A stretch of 60,874 nucleotides of DNA from assembly GCF_000732535.1 (NCBI RefSeq), contig NZ_APNK01000022.1, positions 1 to 60,874 of the forward strand. The letters run 5' to 3'. This document shows positions 18,850 through 27,702 of this stretch, piece after piece. The notes under the pieces are model-generated. The model ran no database searches, was not told where the DNA came from, and worked only from the letters and a program-made list of their open reading frames with translations. The translations under genes and the position numbers were made by a program. How positions within the stretch are numbered: the stretch's first letter is position 1; every line of letters begins with the position of its first letter. Source of the DNA: Salinisphaera hydrothermalis C41B8 (GTDB lineage Bacteria; Pseudomonadota; Gammaproteobacteria; Nevskiales; Salinisphaeraceae).

Positions 18850-19683
18850 TCAATCGGCGCTTTCCGGGTCGAATCCGAGCCGGGCGAGCAGGCCCTCGAA
18901 TTCATCCAGGTCGTGGAAGGCGATACGCAGTTCGCCGCGCCGACGATTGGCGTTGTAGTGGATGCGCACGCTGTTGCCGACATGTTCGGCCAGCTGTTGC
19001 TCCAGCGCGGCGAGTTCGGGCGGTGCGGCCGCGGCCGCTTCGCTTCGCGGTTGGCTCTGCTCGCGCACCCAGAGTTCCAGACGACGCACACTGACGCGCT
19101 CGGCGGCGGCGCGTCGCGCCAGACGAATCTGGGTGGCGGCATCGAGGCCGGCCAGGATCTTGCCGTGGCCGATCGACAGAATGTGTTCGTCGAGCATCGC
19201 CTGCACCGGCTCGGCCAGCTGACGCAGACGCAGGAAGTTGCTCACATAAGCGCGTGATTTGCCGATGCGCGCCGCGATCGCGTCGTGCGTCAAGCCATGG
19301 CTTTCGCCGAGACGCGCCAGCCCGTGGGCCGTGTCCATCACGCCGAGGGATTCACGCTGCAGGTTCTCAATCAGCCCGAGTACGCGGGCCTGCTCGGGGT
19401 CGAGATCGTTGCGTATGATCGCCGGCAGTTCAGCCAGCCCGGCGCGCTGGGCCGCGCGCCAGCGACGCTCGCCAGCCAGCAGCCGGAAACCCTGTTCGGG
19501 GTCGCCCGTGACGACGACCGGCTGGATTACCCCGGATTCGCGGATCGAATCGGCCAGTTCGGCCAGGCCCGCGTCGTCGAAGCGGGTGCGCGCCTGATGC
19601 GGGTCGCGGGCGATCGATTCGATCGGCAACCGGGCGATGCGGTGCTCGGGGCGTGCAAATGGCTTGTCGATATCGGTGCTCAA
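18850..19683 (-). CDS. ParB/Spo0J-family DNA-binding protein (orphan)
   Basis: This protein of about 277 residues has the full chromosomal ParB layout. The N-terminal ParB/Srx CTP-binding domain has LPIESIARDPHQAR, the GVIQPVVV segment and box LLAGERRWRAAQRAG. A central HTH domain follows (LTHDAIAARIGKSRAYVSN), then a C-terminal dimerisation region. No parA lies next to it, unlike the usual parAB operon. No ATG fits; I propose the TTG at 19683, since longer in-frame starts run into the divergent acyltransferase gene. The start is uncertain. It may be a second ParB or a nucleoid-occlusion-like protein. Confidence 0.85.
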   Translation of the reverse strand: MSTDIDKPFARPEHRIARLPIESIARDPHQARTRFDDAGLAELADSIRESGVIQPVVVTGDPEQGFRLLAGERRWRAAQRAGLAELPAIIRNDLDPEQARVLGLIENLQRESLGVMDTAHGLARLGESHGLTHDAIAARIGKSRAYVSNFLRLRQLAEPVQAMLDEHILSIGHGKILAGLDAATQIRLARRAAAERVSVRRLELWVREQSQPRSEAAAAAPPELAALEQQLAEHVGNSVRIHYNANRRRGELRIAFHDLDEFEGLLARLGFDPESAD

Positions 19684-19780
19684 GGCCGGCGGGATCTGCG
19701 TGCTAAGCTCGAAAACGTACGTACTTAGTGTAAACCCGGTTAGCCCCGCGGGCGCTTTCGGTCCGCAAGCGAGGAGTGGT

Positions 19781-20599
19781 ATGCGCATCCGGCAGTATCT
19801 GAAGCCGCGGACCGTATCGCGCGAGGTCGAATCGATCGTGGACCGGCTACCGATGGGCAATATCGGGTCGCTGGGCTACGACCCCTGGGGGCTGAACCCC
19901 GACACCGCCAAGATCACTTTTATGGCGGTGCGCTGGCTCTACGAAAACTATTTCCGCGTGGTTGCTCATGGGCTGGACAACGTGCCGGCCAGCGGTCGCG
20001 TGCTGATCGTCGGCAACCACAGCGGGCAGTTACCCATGGATGGGGTGCTGGTATCGTTCGCGGTCGCCAACAAGGGCGAGGGAGCGCGCCTGCCGCGCTC
20101 GATGATCGAGCGCTGGTTTCCCTCGGTGCCGTTTCTCGGCAACTGGATGAATTCGGTTGGCGGGGTGATCGGCGATCCCAAGAACTGCGCCAAGATGCTC
20201 GAGCGTGAAGAGGCGCTCGTCGTCTTTCCGGAGGGCGTGCGCGGCTCCGGCAAGCCTTATCGGTTGCGCTATCAGCTGCAGCGCTTCGGGCACGGCTTCA
20301 TGCATCTGGCGATGGAGCACAACACGCCGATCGTGCCGGTGGGGGTAGTGGGCTGCGAGGAAACCATGCCGTCGTTGGTCAACATCCGCCCGTTGGCCCG
20401 GATGCTCGGCATGCCGTATTTCCCGCTTTCCCCTCTGGTGCCGCTGCCGGCCCGGGTGATCCTGAACTTCGGCCAGCCGATGCAGTTTCCCAACGACGCC
20501 AACAGCGAGCGCGATGTGGAATGGCGGGTCGAGGAGGTCAAAGATGCAATCCGCGATCTGATCGATGCGGGGATCGCCCAGCGCAAGAGCATTTTCTAG
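19781..20599 (+). CDS. 1-acyl-glycerol-3-phosphate acyltransferase family (PlsC-like)
   Basis: This 272-residue lysophospholipid acyltransferase-fold protein has an acceptor block VGNHSGQLPMDG at about residue 72. It is a variant of the usual HxxxxD motif, with His then Asp seven residues on. VVFPEGVRGSGKPYRL (block III) and PIVPVGVVGCEE (block IV) follow. The start is the ATG at 19781, behind GAGGAG. It forms a tight unit with the SDR-like gene (3 bp gap) and lies upstream of mlaA and plsB, pointing to envelope lipid metabolism. The altered spacing in the first motif suggests a subfamily distinct from PlsC. Confidence 0.8.
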   Translation: MRIRQYLKPRTVSREVESIVDRLPMGNIGSLGYDPWGLNPDTAKITFMAVRWLYENYFRVVAHGLDNVPASGRVLIVGNHSGQLPMDGVLVSFAVANKGEGARLPRSMIERWFPSVPFLGNWMNSVGGVIGDPKNCAKMLEREEALVVFPEGVRGSGKPYRLRYQLQRFGHGFMHLAMEHNTPIVPVGVVGCEETMPSLVNIRPLARMLGMPYFPLSPLVPLPARVILNFGQPMQFPNDANSERDVEWRVEEVKDAIRDLIDAGIAQRKSIF

Positions 20600-20602
20600 A
20601 TC

Positions 20603-21685
20603 ATGAGCGATAACGAAAACCAAGAGAAAAAGCCGTCCGGTGCGGGCGGCCATAAAGCAGCCGAAGCGGGCCGGGGCGGGCGGAAGACGCCGGCGCGACG
20701 CGGCCCCGTGGGCGCGCCGCGGGATCGCAGCGCCAAGCTTGGTATGGGGTACGGCCATCGCGGCAAGATCATGGTTACCGGTGCGGCCGGGGCGCTCGCC
20801 CAGCATGTGATCGCCGATCTGACCGAGCGCGGCTACGAGGTGGTGGGTGTCGAGTTTCGGGGGGTACAGGACGACTATCCCGATACGGTTGATTATGTCA
20901 TCGACTTCAACCAGCGCCCGTTCGAGGATGTCTTCCGCGAGCACGATTTCGTTGGCATCGCGCATCTGGGCCGTATTCGCTTCACGCAATCGACCCGCGG
21001 CCGGCGCTATTCAGCCAACGTGGTTGGCACGTCTCGGCTGCTGCGCCTGGCACGCAAGTACGGCGTCGAGAAGGTGCTTGCGCTATCCACCTTCCACGTC
21101 TACGGGGCGGACGCCCGCAATCCGAGCCTCATTGACGAGGAATATCCGATGCGCGCGGCCAATCTCATGCCGGAGACCGTGGACGCCGTCGAGCTCGAGA
21201 ATCTGTTCAACATTCATCTTTACAAGCATCCCGAGCTCAACATTGTGGTGCTGCGGCCGTGCAATATTGCCGGGCCGGGCATCAAGAACGAGATCAGTCG
21301 CATGCTGGCGCAGCCGGTGGCGCCGTGTCTGGTCGGATTCTCCCCGCTGATGCAGTTCATCCACGTCGCCGATATGTCGGCGGCTGTGGTCGCAGCGTTC
21401 GAGCAGAACCATCCCGGGGTATATAATGTGGCACCAGACGATTACGTGACCTATCAGGATGCACTGCAGATGGCGGGGTGCCGTCGCCTGTTCCTGCCCT
21501 CGATTCCCCCGGTGCTTGCCCGTCGTGCGGTCCGCGCGCTCGGTCGTCTGGCACCGTCCGAATATCTGATCGATTTCTTCAAGTACTCGGTGATCATCGA
21601 TGGCAGCCTGTTTTCGCGTACTTACGATTTCACACCGCAGTATTCGCTATCGGAGTTGTTTGCCCATTACCGCGCCTTGAAATAG
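20603..21685 (+). CDS. NAD-dependent epimerase/dehydratase-fold protein lacking the YxxxK dyad
   Basis: This 360-residue extended SDR has a low-complexity basic N-terminal extension of about 50 residues (Gly/Lys/Arg-rich) before the Rossmann start KIMVTGAAGALAQHV (55-69). The STFHVYGAD segment is typical of sugar-nucleotide epimerases. The expected catalytic Tyr-x3-Lys is missing: no Tyr or Lys occurs between residues 182 and 206. It may bind NAD without standard catalysis or act on lipids or sugars by another route. It is coupled to the upstream acyltransferase. Confidence 0.82.
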   Translation: MSDNENQEKKPSGAGGHKAAEAGRGGRKTPARRGPVGAPRDRSAKLGMGYGHRGKIMVTGAAGALAQHVIADLTERGYEVVGVEFRGVQDDYPDTVDYVIDFNQRPFEDVFREHDFVGIAHLGRIRFTQSTRGRRYSANVVGTSRLLRLARKYGVEKVLALSTFHVYGADARNPSLIDEEYPMRAANLMPETVDAVELENLFNIHLYKHPELNIVVLRPCNIAGPGIKNEISRMLAQPVAPCLVGFSPLMQFIHVADMSAAVVAAFEQNHPGVYNVAPDDYVTYQDALQMAGCRRLFLPSIPPVLARRAVRALGRLAPSEYLIDFFKYSVIIDGSLFSRTYDFTPQYSLSELFAHYRALK

Positions 21686-21718
21686 CGCCGGGCCGCCCCG
21701 TTCCGAGGTCTGAATTTC

Positions 21719-22510
21719 ATGCCAACAACGTCGCGCTTCCATTTCACCCTGGCCAGCCTGCTGGCTGTGCTGCTTCTTGCCGGCTGTGTTCACAGCCCGC
21801 CCTCTGACCCGTGGGATCCGCTGGAGCCCGTCAACCGCTTCAACTACAAGCTCAACGAGAAGGCCGATCAGTACGCGGTGCGCCCGGCGGCCCAGGTCTA
21901 CAACAAGATCGTGCCGGCTCCGGTGCAGGCCAGCGTGACGCATTTCTTCGACAACGCCAGCCAACCGGTGACCATGGTCAACAGCCTGCTTCAGCTGAAG
22001 TGGGGCAAGTTTAACCAGTCGCTTGGCCGGTTCATGATCAACAGCTCGTTCGGTCTCGGCGGTCTATTCGATGTGGCCAGCAAGCTGAAGGTGCCGCATC
22101 CGGATGAGGATTTCGGCCAGACGCTCGGTTACTGGGGCCTTGGCCCGGGGATGTACATCTATCTGCCGCTGCTCGGGCCGTCGGACGGACGTGATCTGTT
22201 CGGCAAGTTGGGAGATCAGTTCACCAACCCGATCAATTACGTCGACCAGATCGATACGATCAACAACGACTATCCCTGGGTGCCGTATGCGCTGCGTGGG
22301 ATCGAGGGGCTGAATCTGCGGGCGAGCCTGCTTGGCTTCGATTCGACGCTCAAGCAGCAGTTTGACCCCTATGCCTTCGTGCGCAGCTACTACCTGGAAA
22401 ATCGACGGGAGGCAGTCTACGACGGCCATGTGCCGGCGAAGCTCAAGCGCTCCGACGACGGTTCGCAGGATTTTCCGTCCGCCGCGCCCGATCAGGGCAG
22501 CAGCGACTGA
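21719..22510 (+). CDS. mlaA: Outer-membrane lipid asymmetry lipoprotein MlaA (VacJ)
   Basis: MlaA sits in the outer membrane and removes misplaced phospholipids from the outer leaflet, handing them to MlaC and the MlaFEDB ABC system. The 263-residue protein has a lipoprotein signal (lipobox LLAGC), then the family sequence DPWDPLEPVNRFNYKLNE, the central TLGYWGLGPGMYIYLPLLGP and DGRDLFGK motifs, and a C-terminal polar tail. The other mla genes are not in the window. It is followed by a kinase-like gene and plsB. Confidence 0.95.
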   Translation: MPTTSRFHFTLASLLAVLLLAGCVHSPPSDPWDPLEPVNRFNYKLNEKADQYAVRPAAQVYNKIVPAPVQASVTHFFDNASQPVTMVNSLLQLKWGKFNQSLGRFMINSSFGLGGLFDVASKLKVPHPDEDFGQTLGYWGLGPGMYIYLPLLGPSDGRDLFGKLGDQFTNPINYVDQIDTINNDYPWVPYALRGIEGLNLRASLLGFDSTLKQQFDPYAFVRSYYLENRREAVYDGHVPAKLKRSDDGSQDFPSAAPDQGSSD

Positions 22511-22535
22511 TCGAGCCGTGTCGTCCGACACGGAT

Positions 22536-23213
22536 ATGCGAGCGCTCATGCATATGACGCGCGATCAGCTGCATGCCTCGGCCACGCGTTACTACAAGAC
22601 ACGCGGGCCGACCGAGCCGGACGTCGCGCTGGTCGAACACGGCGCCGCGCGCGCGGTGTTCAAGGACTACGGGCGCGCGCCCGGCTGGTTCAACCGGTTC
22701 ATCGCGCCGGTTCTGCTCTGGCGCGAGGCAACCGCGCTCGCTGCGCTGGCCGATCTCGCGGGCGTACCGCAGTTGTATCGCCGGGTCGATCGTCGCGGTT
22801 TGCTGATCGAGCACTGCCCGGCCATGCCCTGGCCGCATGCCAACCCGGGCGATGTCGCCTATGAGCGCCTGGATACGCTGGTGACGGCCATGCACAAGCG
22901 CGGCGTAGCGCACGGCGACCTGCGTGGCGGCGGCAATATTCTGGTCGACGATCAGGATCGGCCGTATCTGGTGGACTTCGTCTCGCGGGTCCGGCGGGGC
23001 CGCCCGTGGAACCTGCCGTGGAACTGGATCTTTGGCCAACTCGAGGCGGCTGATCGTAGCGCGCTGGCCAAGCTGCGGGTGCGTTACGCACGGCATCTGG
23101 CGACCGCTGTCGACTATGAATTGCGCCATCCGAATACCGGGTTCGCACGATTCGCTCGGCGCCTGGGCCAGCGTATTCGCCGCGGTGTGCGATTCTTCGG
23201 CGCGCATAGCTGA
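22536..23213 (+). CDS. Protein-kinase-fold protein (RIO/LPS kinase-like)
   Basis: This protein of about 225 residues has a kinase catalytic loop, VAHGDLRGGGNILVDD, followed by PYLVDFVSRV in the position of the DFG segment. A lysine in AVFKDYG is the likely ATP-binding residue. The C-terminus is strongly basic (FARRLGQRIRRGVRFFG). It resembles small RIO/Kdo-kinase-type proteins that phosphorylate lipopolysaccharide sugars, but the substrate is not known. I used the ATG at 22536; a GTG at 22518 is an alternative. It lies between mlaA and plsB. Confidence 0.7.
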   Translation: MRALMHMTRDQLHASATRYYKTRGPTEPDVALVEHGAARAVFKDYGRAPGWFNRFIAPVLLWREATALAALADLAGVPQLYRRVDRRGLLIEHCPAMPWPHANPGDVAYERLDTLVTAMHKRGVAHGDLRGGGNILVDDQDRPYLVDFVSRVRRGRPWNLPWNWIFGQLEAADRSALAKLRVRYARHLATAVDYELRHPNTGFARFARRLGQRIRRGVRFFGAHS

Positions 23214-23219
23214 GCCGCC

Positions 23220-25712
23220 ATGCTTCGATTCGTTCTGCGTGTCCTGCTGATCTTCATGCCGCTCGTGCGCTGGCCGTTGCGGGCGTGGATCCGGACGCAT
23301 GTCTCGCCGTCGGATCTCAACGAGCTGGCGATCGATTTCGACAAGCCGGTCTGCTACGTGCTGCCGGTTGCCAGCCTGCTCGACTGGCTCGCCCTGGAAG
23401 CGGTCTGCGATGCCCATGGCATGCCGCGGCCCTATCTGGCAGGCAATCGACCGCCCACCGTCAAACGGGCCGTGGTACTGGCGCTACCGGTGGGGCGCTC
23501 GCGCCAACGCTCGGAACTACAACGCATCGTCACCCGCGGACTGCACGACCATAGCTTCGATGTACAACTGGTGCCGGTGTCGGTGTTCTGGGGGCGTAAT
23601 CCGGTTCAGGAAACCTCGATCTTTCGGATCCTGTTCGCCGATTCCGAGCGATCGAGTCGGCTGCGCAAGATCCTGATCGTGGCCGCCAACGGGCGCAATA
23701 CGCTGGTGCATTTCGGCCAGCCGATCGATTATCGCAACGTGGTCGACGCGTCGGCCACGCCGGGCGCGCTGGTACGCAAGCTGGTGCGCGTACTGCGCGT
23801 GCACTTCCGACGCCAGCGCGCGGCCACGCTGGGCCCGGGCGTGTCGCGGCGCGCTCAGCTCATCGATACGCTGATGGCGGATCCCAAGGTCGTTACCGAG
23901 ATCACCGAGACCGCCCGGCGCGAGCGCAAGAATGTGGCCGCGATCCGGGTCCGAGCCCGCGAATACGCCGACGAGATCGCCGCCGATTACTCGAACATCG
24001 CGATCGGCTTCATGCTGCGCGTGCTGACCTGGCTGTGGCACCGGATCTACGACGGTATCGACGTCAAGCATCTGCCGCGCCTGCGCGAGGCGGCGCACGG
24101 CAACCGCGAGGTGATCTATCTGCCGAGCCATCGCTCGCATATGGATTATCTGCTGCTGTCGTACATCCTGTATCAGGAAGGCTTGGCTCTGCCGCAGATC
24201 GCGGCCGGTGTGAATCTCAACTTCTGGCCGGTGGGTGGGCTGTTGCGGCGCTGCGGCGCGTTCTACTTGCGGCGCAGCTTCAAGGGTGACCGGCTCTATG
24301 CCGCTGTATTCCGGACCTATGTCGAGACCCTGGTCGCGCGCGGCCAGCCCATGAAGTTCTATCCCGAGGGCGGGCGTAGCCGCACCGGGCGGCTGCTCGC
24401 GCCCAAGACCGGCATGTTGCAGATGACCGTGGCCAGCGCCCTGGCCTCCAGCGGCAACGCGCCGGTGGCCGTGGTGCCGGTCTATATCGGCTACGACCGG
24501 GTGATGGAGGTCAAGGGCTATTTCGATGAGCTGCGCGGTACCCGCGTCAAGAAAGGCGAGACCATGGGCGATCTCGTGCGTGGCTCCACACGGGTGCTCA
24601 AACGCAAATATGGCCGTGTGTTCGTGTCCTTCGGCGAGCCGATCGAGCTACAGCGCTTTGCCGACGACCATTTGCCGGACTGGCGCGATCGCATGACCGA
24701 TCTCGCCGTGGATTCGCGGCCGAAATGGCTGCAGCAGTTCACCGATGCGCTGGCCGACGACGTTATGCGCGGCATCAATGCCACGGCGACACTCAACGCG
24801 ACCGGACTGGCCTGTTTGATTCTGCTCGGCGCGCCGCAGAAGTCGGTGGCCGAGGACGAAATGGTGCATAGCCTCGAACTGCTGGCCCGGCTCGCGCATG
24901 CCTGCCCGTATTCGAACGACGCCAGCGCGCCGGAGCCGGATGGCGCCGCCTTGCTGGCCGAGGCCGAGCCGCTCATGCGACTGATCCGGGCGCCGCATGC
25001 CTGGGGCGATATTCTGACCGTCGACTCGCGCCAAGCGGTGCTCCTGACCTATACGCGCAACAACGTGATGCACTTGTTTGCGCTGCCCTCGCTGATCGCC
25101 AATTTCTTTGCGCATTTCGAGCAGCGCAACGAAAAAGCATTGCTCGACGACGCCGCCGAGCTTTATCCGTTGCTGGCCTCCGAGTTGTTCCTGCGCTGGC
25201 CGGTCGATGCCTGCCGCGATGCGCTCGTCGACGCGATCGAGGGCATGATCGAATGCGACCTGTTGTCGCGGACCGAGAAGGGCGCCTTGCGGCGTCCCGT
25301 GGCCGGCACCCAGACCTTTGCCGCGCTGATGAGCCTGGCGCGGATCATGCGCGAGGCGCTGGAGCGCTACGCCATGACGGCGATGCTGCTCAGCCACAAC
25401 CTCGAAGTCGGCGTGGTCGAGCGCGGTCGCTTCGAGCGCCAATGTCAGCTCATGGCCGAGCGCATGGCGCTGCTCACTGGCCGCAACAGCCCCGAGTTCT
25501 TCGATGCGCGTCTGTTCCGCAACCACCTGCAGACCCTGGTCAAGGCCGGACTGCTGCGGCCCGAGGGCAACAAGTTGTACATCGACGAATCACTGCGGCA
25601 TCTGGCCGAGCATGCGCTGCGGCTGTTGGGTTCCGATATCCGCCAGACCATTGCGCATCTCACGTCCATGCCGCAGCTTGAGGACGCCACGCCGGGACAG
25701 ACGCTGGGCTGA
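23220..25712 (+). CDS. plsB: Glycerol-3-phosphate 1-O-acyltransferase
   Basis: PlsB is the inner-membrane enzyme that acylates sn-glycerol 3-phosphate, the first step of phospholipid synthesis. The 830 residues fit the family (E. coli 807). The catalytic motif HRSHMD lies at about residues 304-309, followed by the KFYPEGGRSRTGRLL (about 379) and PVYIGYDRVMEVKGY blocks. The start is only 6 bp after the kinase-like gene, so they share a transcript. Together with the acyltransferase and MlaA it makes this an envelope-lipid gene run. Confidence 0.96.
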   Translation: MLRFVLRVLLIFMPLVRWPLRAWIRTHVSPSDLNELAIDFDKPVCYVLPVASLLDWLALEAVCDAHGMPRPYLAGNRPPTVKRAVVLALPVGRSRQRSELQRIVTRGLHDHSFDVQLVPVSVFWGRNPVQETSIFRILFADSERSSRLRKILIVAANGRNTLVHFGQPIDYRNVVDASATPGALVRKLVRVLRVHFRRQRAATLGPGVSRRAQLIDTLMADPKVVTEITETARRERKNVAAIRVRAREYADEIAADYSNIAIGFMLRVLTWLWHRIYDGIDVKHLPRLREAAHGNREVIYLPSHRSHMDYLLLSYILYQEGLALPQIAAGVNLNFWPVGGLLRRCGAFYLRRSFKGDRLYAAVFRTYVETLVARGQPMKFYPEGGRSRTGRLLAPKTGMLQMTVASALASSGNAPVAVVPVYIGYDRVMEVKGYFDELRGTRVKKGETMGDLVRGSTRVLKRKYGRVFVSFGEPIELQRFADDHLPDWRDRMTDLAVDSRPKWLQQFTDALADDVMRGINATATLNATGLACLILLGAPQKSVAEDEMVHSLELLARLAHACPYSNDASAPEPDGAALLAEAEPLMRLIRAPHAWGDILTVDSRQAVLLTYTRNNVMHLFALPSLIANFFAHFEQRNEKALLDDAAELYPLLASELFLRWPVDACRDALVDAIEGMIECDLLSRTEKGALRRPVAGTQTFAALMSLARIMREALERYAMTAMLLSHNLEVGVVERGRFERQCQLMAERMALLTGRNSPEFFDARLFRNHLQTLVKAGLLRPEGNKLYIDESLRHLAEHALRLLGSDIRQTIAHLTSMPQLEDATPGQTLG

Positions 25713-25792
25713 GATGCGATATACGACGCGTTGGCCGGTCACATTGGCGGCCGGCACCGCTCGCCGATCGATGGTTCAGGGCGGCGGCGCCC

Positions 25793-26065
25793 ATGGTTAA
25801 TGGGCTGATCGCGCTCATGGCCGCAGTCGCGGCGCTCGTCAATATCGCCACGGCCCTGATACTCCGACGGCGCGATCGTCGTTGGTATGTCTTTCCGTGG
25901 CTGATGGCGATCGGTTTGGTCGTGATGGCGGCCGGGCTATTCGTGCACTCGAGCACAATGTTGGCGCTCGTGTGTGCAGGCAGCGTTTGCCTGATCGCGG
26001 GCGCCGCGTTGCTCCTGCGGTTTTCGATGCGCGGATTGTCTACGACGCGCGGGTCGCCCGATTGA
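25793..26065 (+). CDS. Small integral membrane protein of unknown function
   Basis: This 90-residue protein has three hydrophobic stretches (about residues 3-23, 34-52 and 57-77) separated by an arginine-rich loop (LRRRDRRW). It has no recognised domain. It lies 80 bp after plsB on the same strand and may be read from the same transcript. A long hairpin follows. The call is modest: the length and the membrane pattern support a real gene, but homology was not tested. Confidence 0.55.
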   Translation: MVNGLIALMAAVAALVNIATALILRRRDRRWYVFPWLMAIGLVVMAAGLFVHSSTMLALVCAGSVCLIAGAALLLRFSMRGLSTTRGSPD

Positions 26066-26093
26066 GTGCCAGGGCGGTATAGAGGCTGTACGC

Positions 26094-26131
26094 GCCCGCT
26101 CCAGGCGCTGCGAGTAGCGCCTGGAGCGGGC
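26094..26131. terminator. Long perfect hairpin between convergent genes
   Basis: A perfect 16-bp stem, GCCCGCTCCAGGCGCT / AGCGCCTGGAGCGGGC, with a 6-nt loop lies between the converging membrane-protein gene and sppA. There is no T-run on either strand, so it may stop transcription with help from Rho or act as a transcript-stabilising 3' end. Confidence 0.55.
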
Positions 26132-26139
26132 AAGCCGCT

Positions 26140-27132
26140 CTATTGGGCGCTGCCCCGCCAGAGATAGAGCGGTTCCGGTCCGTCGAAGCGGCCGCTCGCG
26201 CCGAGCGCGCTCAGCCAGCCGGCGGCGGCATTCGCCGATCCGACGTCGGTGTTGGCCGCCGCGCTCAGGGTGTCCGGTGCCCGCTTGCCTTGGTAGTAAC
26301 GGATTACACGGGCTTGGCTGACGCCGGCTGCCCGGCGCGCGGCGGCAATGACGTCGTCCCGATGCCCGATGGCATCGACCAGGCCCAGCTGTTTTGCTTC
26401 GGGCGCGGCGAAGATACGGCCATCGGTGATCATGTCGATCTTGGAACGATCGACATGCGGTCGATTCTGTTCGACTACCGAGACGAAACGGTGGTACAGG
26501 CTATCGACGACGCGCTGCACGATGGCGTGCTCGTCCGGCTTCGGGGCGCGCAGCGGCGACATGATGTCTTTATGCGGTCCGGACGTGACGCTGGTGTCGG
26601 CGAGCCCGATCTTGTGCATCAGGCCAGCCGCGTTGACGTCGACGATGATCACGCCGATCGAGCCGGTAATGGTGGTCGGCTCGGCGATGACGCGGTCGGC
26701 GCTCATCGCGATGTAATAGCCGCCCGAGGCCGCGACGCCGCCCAGGCTGGCGATCACCGGCACGCCGGTCTGTGCTTCGTAGCGCTTGATGCGATGGTAG
26801 ATCTCATCACTGGCGGCGACCGTGCCGCCCGGGCTGTCGATACGCAGCACCACGGCTTTGATCCGGTCGTCTTTCTGCGCCTTGTCGAGCGCTCGGCTGA
26901 TATCGGTCAGCGTGGAGGGGCTGCGGGCCAGACCGAAGGCATGGCTGGACGGATGGGCGGAAATGAAACCGTCCACGTCGAGCCAGAGAATCTTGGCCTG
27001 GCCGTGGCCGCTGATGCGCGTCTCGTGCAGCGCGTTGCTTTGTCCGCCGCCGAACGGTCCGTTGATGGTGATGCACCCGGCCAGGGCCAGACAGGCCAGG
27101 GCCGGCACGACGAGGCGGATCAGCCGGCGCAT
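26140..27132 (-). CDS. sppA: Signal peptide peptidase SppA-like serine protease, lipoprotein
   Basis: This 330-residue member of family S49 cleaves remnant signal peptides in the membrane. It carries a lipoprotein signal with lipobox LALAGC rather than the usual transmembrane anchor. The core has VVLRIDSPGGTVAASDEI and the serine-containing GGVAASGGYYIAMSADRVIA, followed by TGSIGVI. I chose the ATG at 27132, which overlaps the stop of the upstream gene by one base (TGATG), implying coupled translation. The single S49 domain matches the short 36-kDa type. Confidence 0.88.
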   Translation of the reverse strand: MRRLIRLVVPALACLALAGCITINGPFGGGQSNALHETRISGHGQAKILWLDVDGFISAHPSSHAFGLARSPSTLTDISRALDKAQKDDRIKAVVLRIDSPGGTVAASDEIYHRIKRYEAQTGVPVIASLGGVAASGGYYIAMSADRVIAEPTTITGSIGVIIVDVNAAGLMHKIGLADTSVTSGPHKDIMSPLRAPKPDEHAIVQRVVDSLYHRFVSVVEQNRPHVDRSKIDMITDGRIFAAPEAKQLGLVDAIGHRDDVIAAARRAAGVSQARVIRYYQGKRAPDTLSAAANTDVGSANAAAGWLSALGASGRFDGPEPLYLWRGSAQ

Positions 27133-27647
27133 CAGTGGACTTCGCTCTGCCAGGTCTCGATCGCAGCGATCATGTGCTCGGCGGCCTGGGTCAGGCAATG
27201 GTGAGCGTCCTCGCGTTCGTCGTCGTCCAGATGCGACCAGGCCATGGCGATATAACGCACGCCGGGGTCGAGCACCGATTGCTCATGCACCTGTTGATAA
27301 GCGGTTTCGAGTGCCGCCAGGCACTGGCCAATGGCATCCGCGGGCAGCTCGGCTTCCTGAAAGACCATGACACACGCGGCGGTCGCGGCCTTGTCGATCC
27401 AGTCGTTCTGGTCAGTGGCAACGTCCGGATAGTGTTCACGATACAAATCGGCCAGCCGGGTGACCATGTCAACCAGGGCCAGCATGGCCGGCATGTCGTC
27501 GAACAGATATTTATGCCCGCGCTTAGCAGCGGTTTCGGCCGCGGCCCGTAGCGCCGGCCCCACCACGCGGTGATAGGTTGTGTGATCCAGTGCTTCCGGG
27601 TTGGCCGACTCGGGGTTCAGCGGGGTCTGATTGTGATTACTGTTCAT
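27132..27647 (-). CDS. Hypothetical cytoplasmic protein
   Basis: This 171-residue acidic, mostly helical protein has no signal peptide or membrane segment. Its stop shares a base with the sppA start. Histidines and acidic residues cluster near the C-terminus (SHLDDDEREDAHHC). I do not recognise a family; the close coupling suggests a role linked to SppA or shared regulation. Confidence 0.6.
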   Translation of the reverse strand: MNSNHNQTPLNPESANPEALDHTTYHRVVGPALRAAAETAAKRGHKYLFDDMPAMLALVDMVTRLADLYREHYPDVATDQNDWIDKAATAACVMVFQEAELPADAIGQCLAALETAYQQVHEQSVLDPGVRYIAMAWSHLDDDEREDAHHCLTQAAEHMIAAIETWQSEVH

Positions 27648-27671
27648 CGCGTCACTCTACCGTGCCGTTAA

Positions 27672-27700
27672 AGATAAAAAGAAAACCGGGCGGTATCGCC
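27672..27700 (-). terminator. Weak terminator-like hairpin after phoQ-like gene
   Basis: On the minus strand a short GGCG-ATAC-CGCC stem is followed by a T-rich run (TTTTCTTTTT), directly after the sensor kinase stop. The stem is short, so the call is tentative. Confidence 0.4.
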
Positions 27701-27702
27701 GA

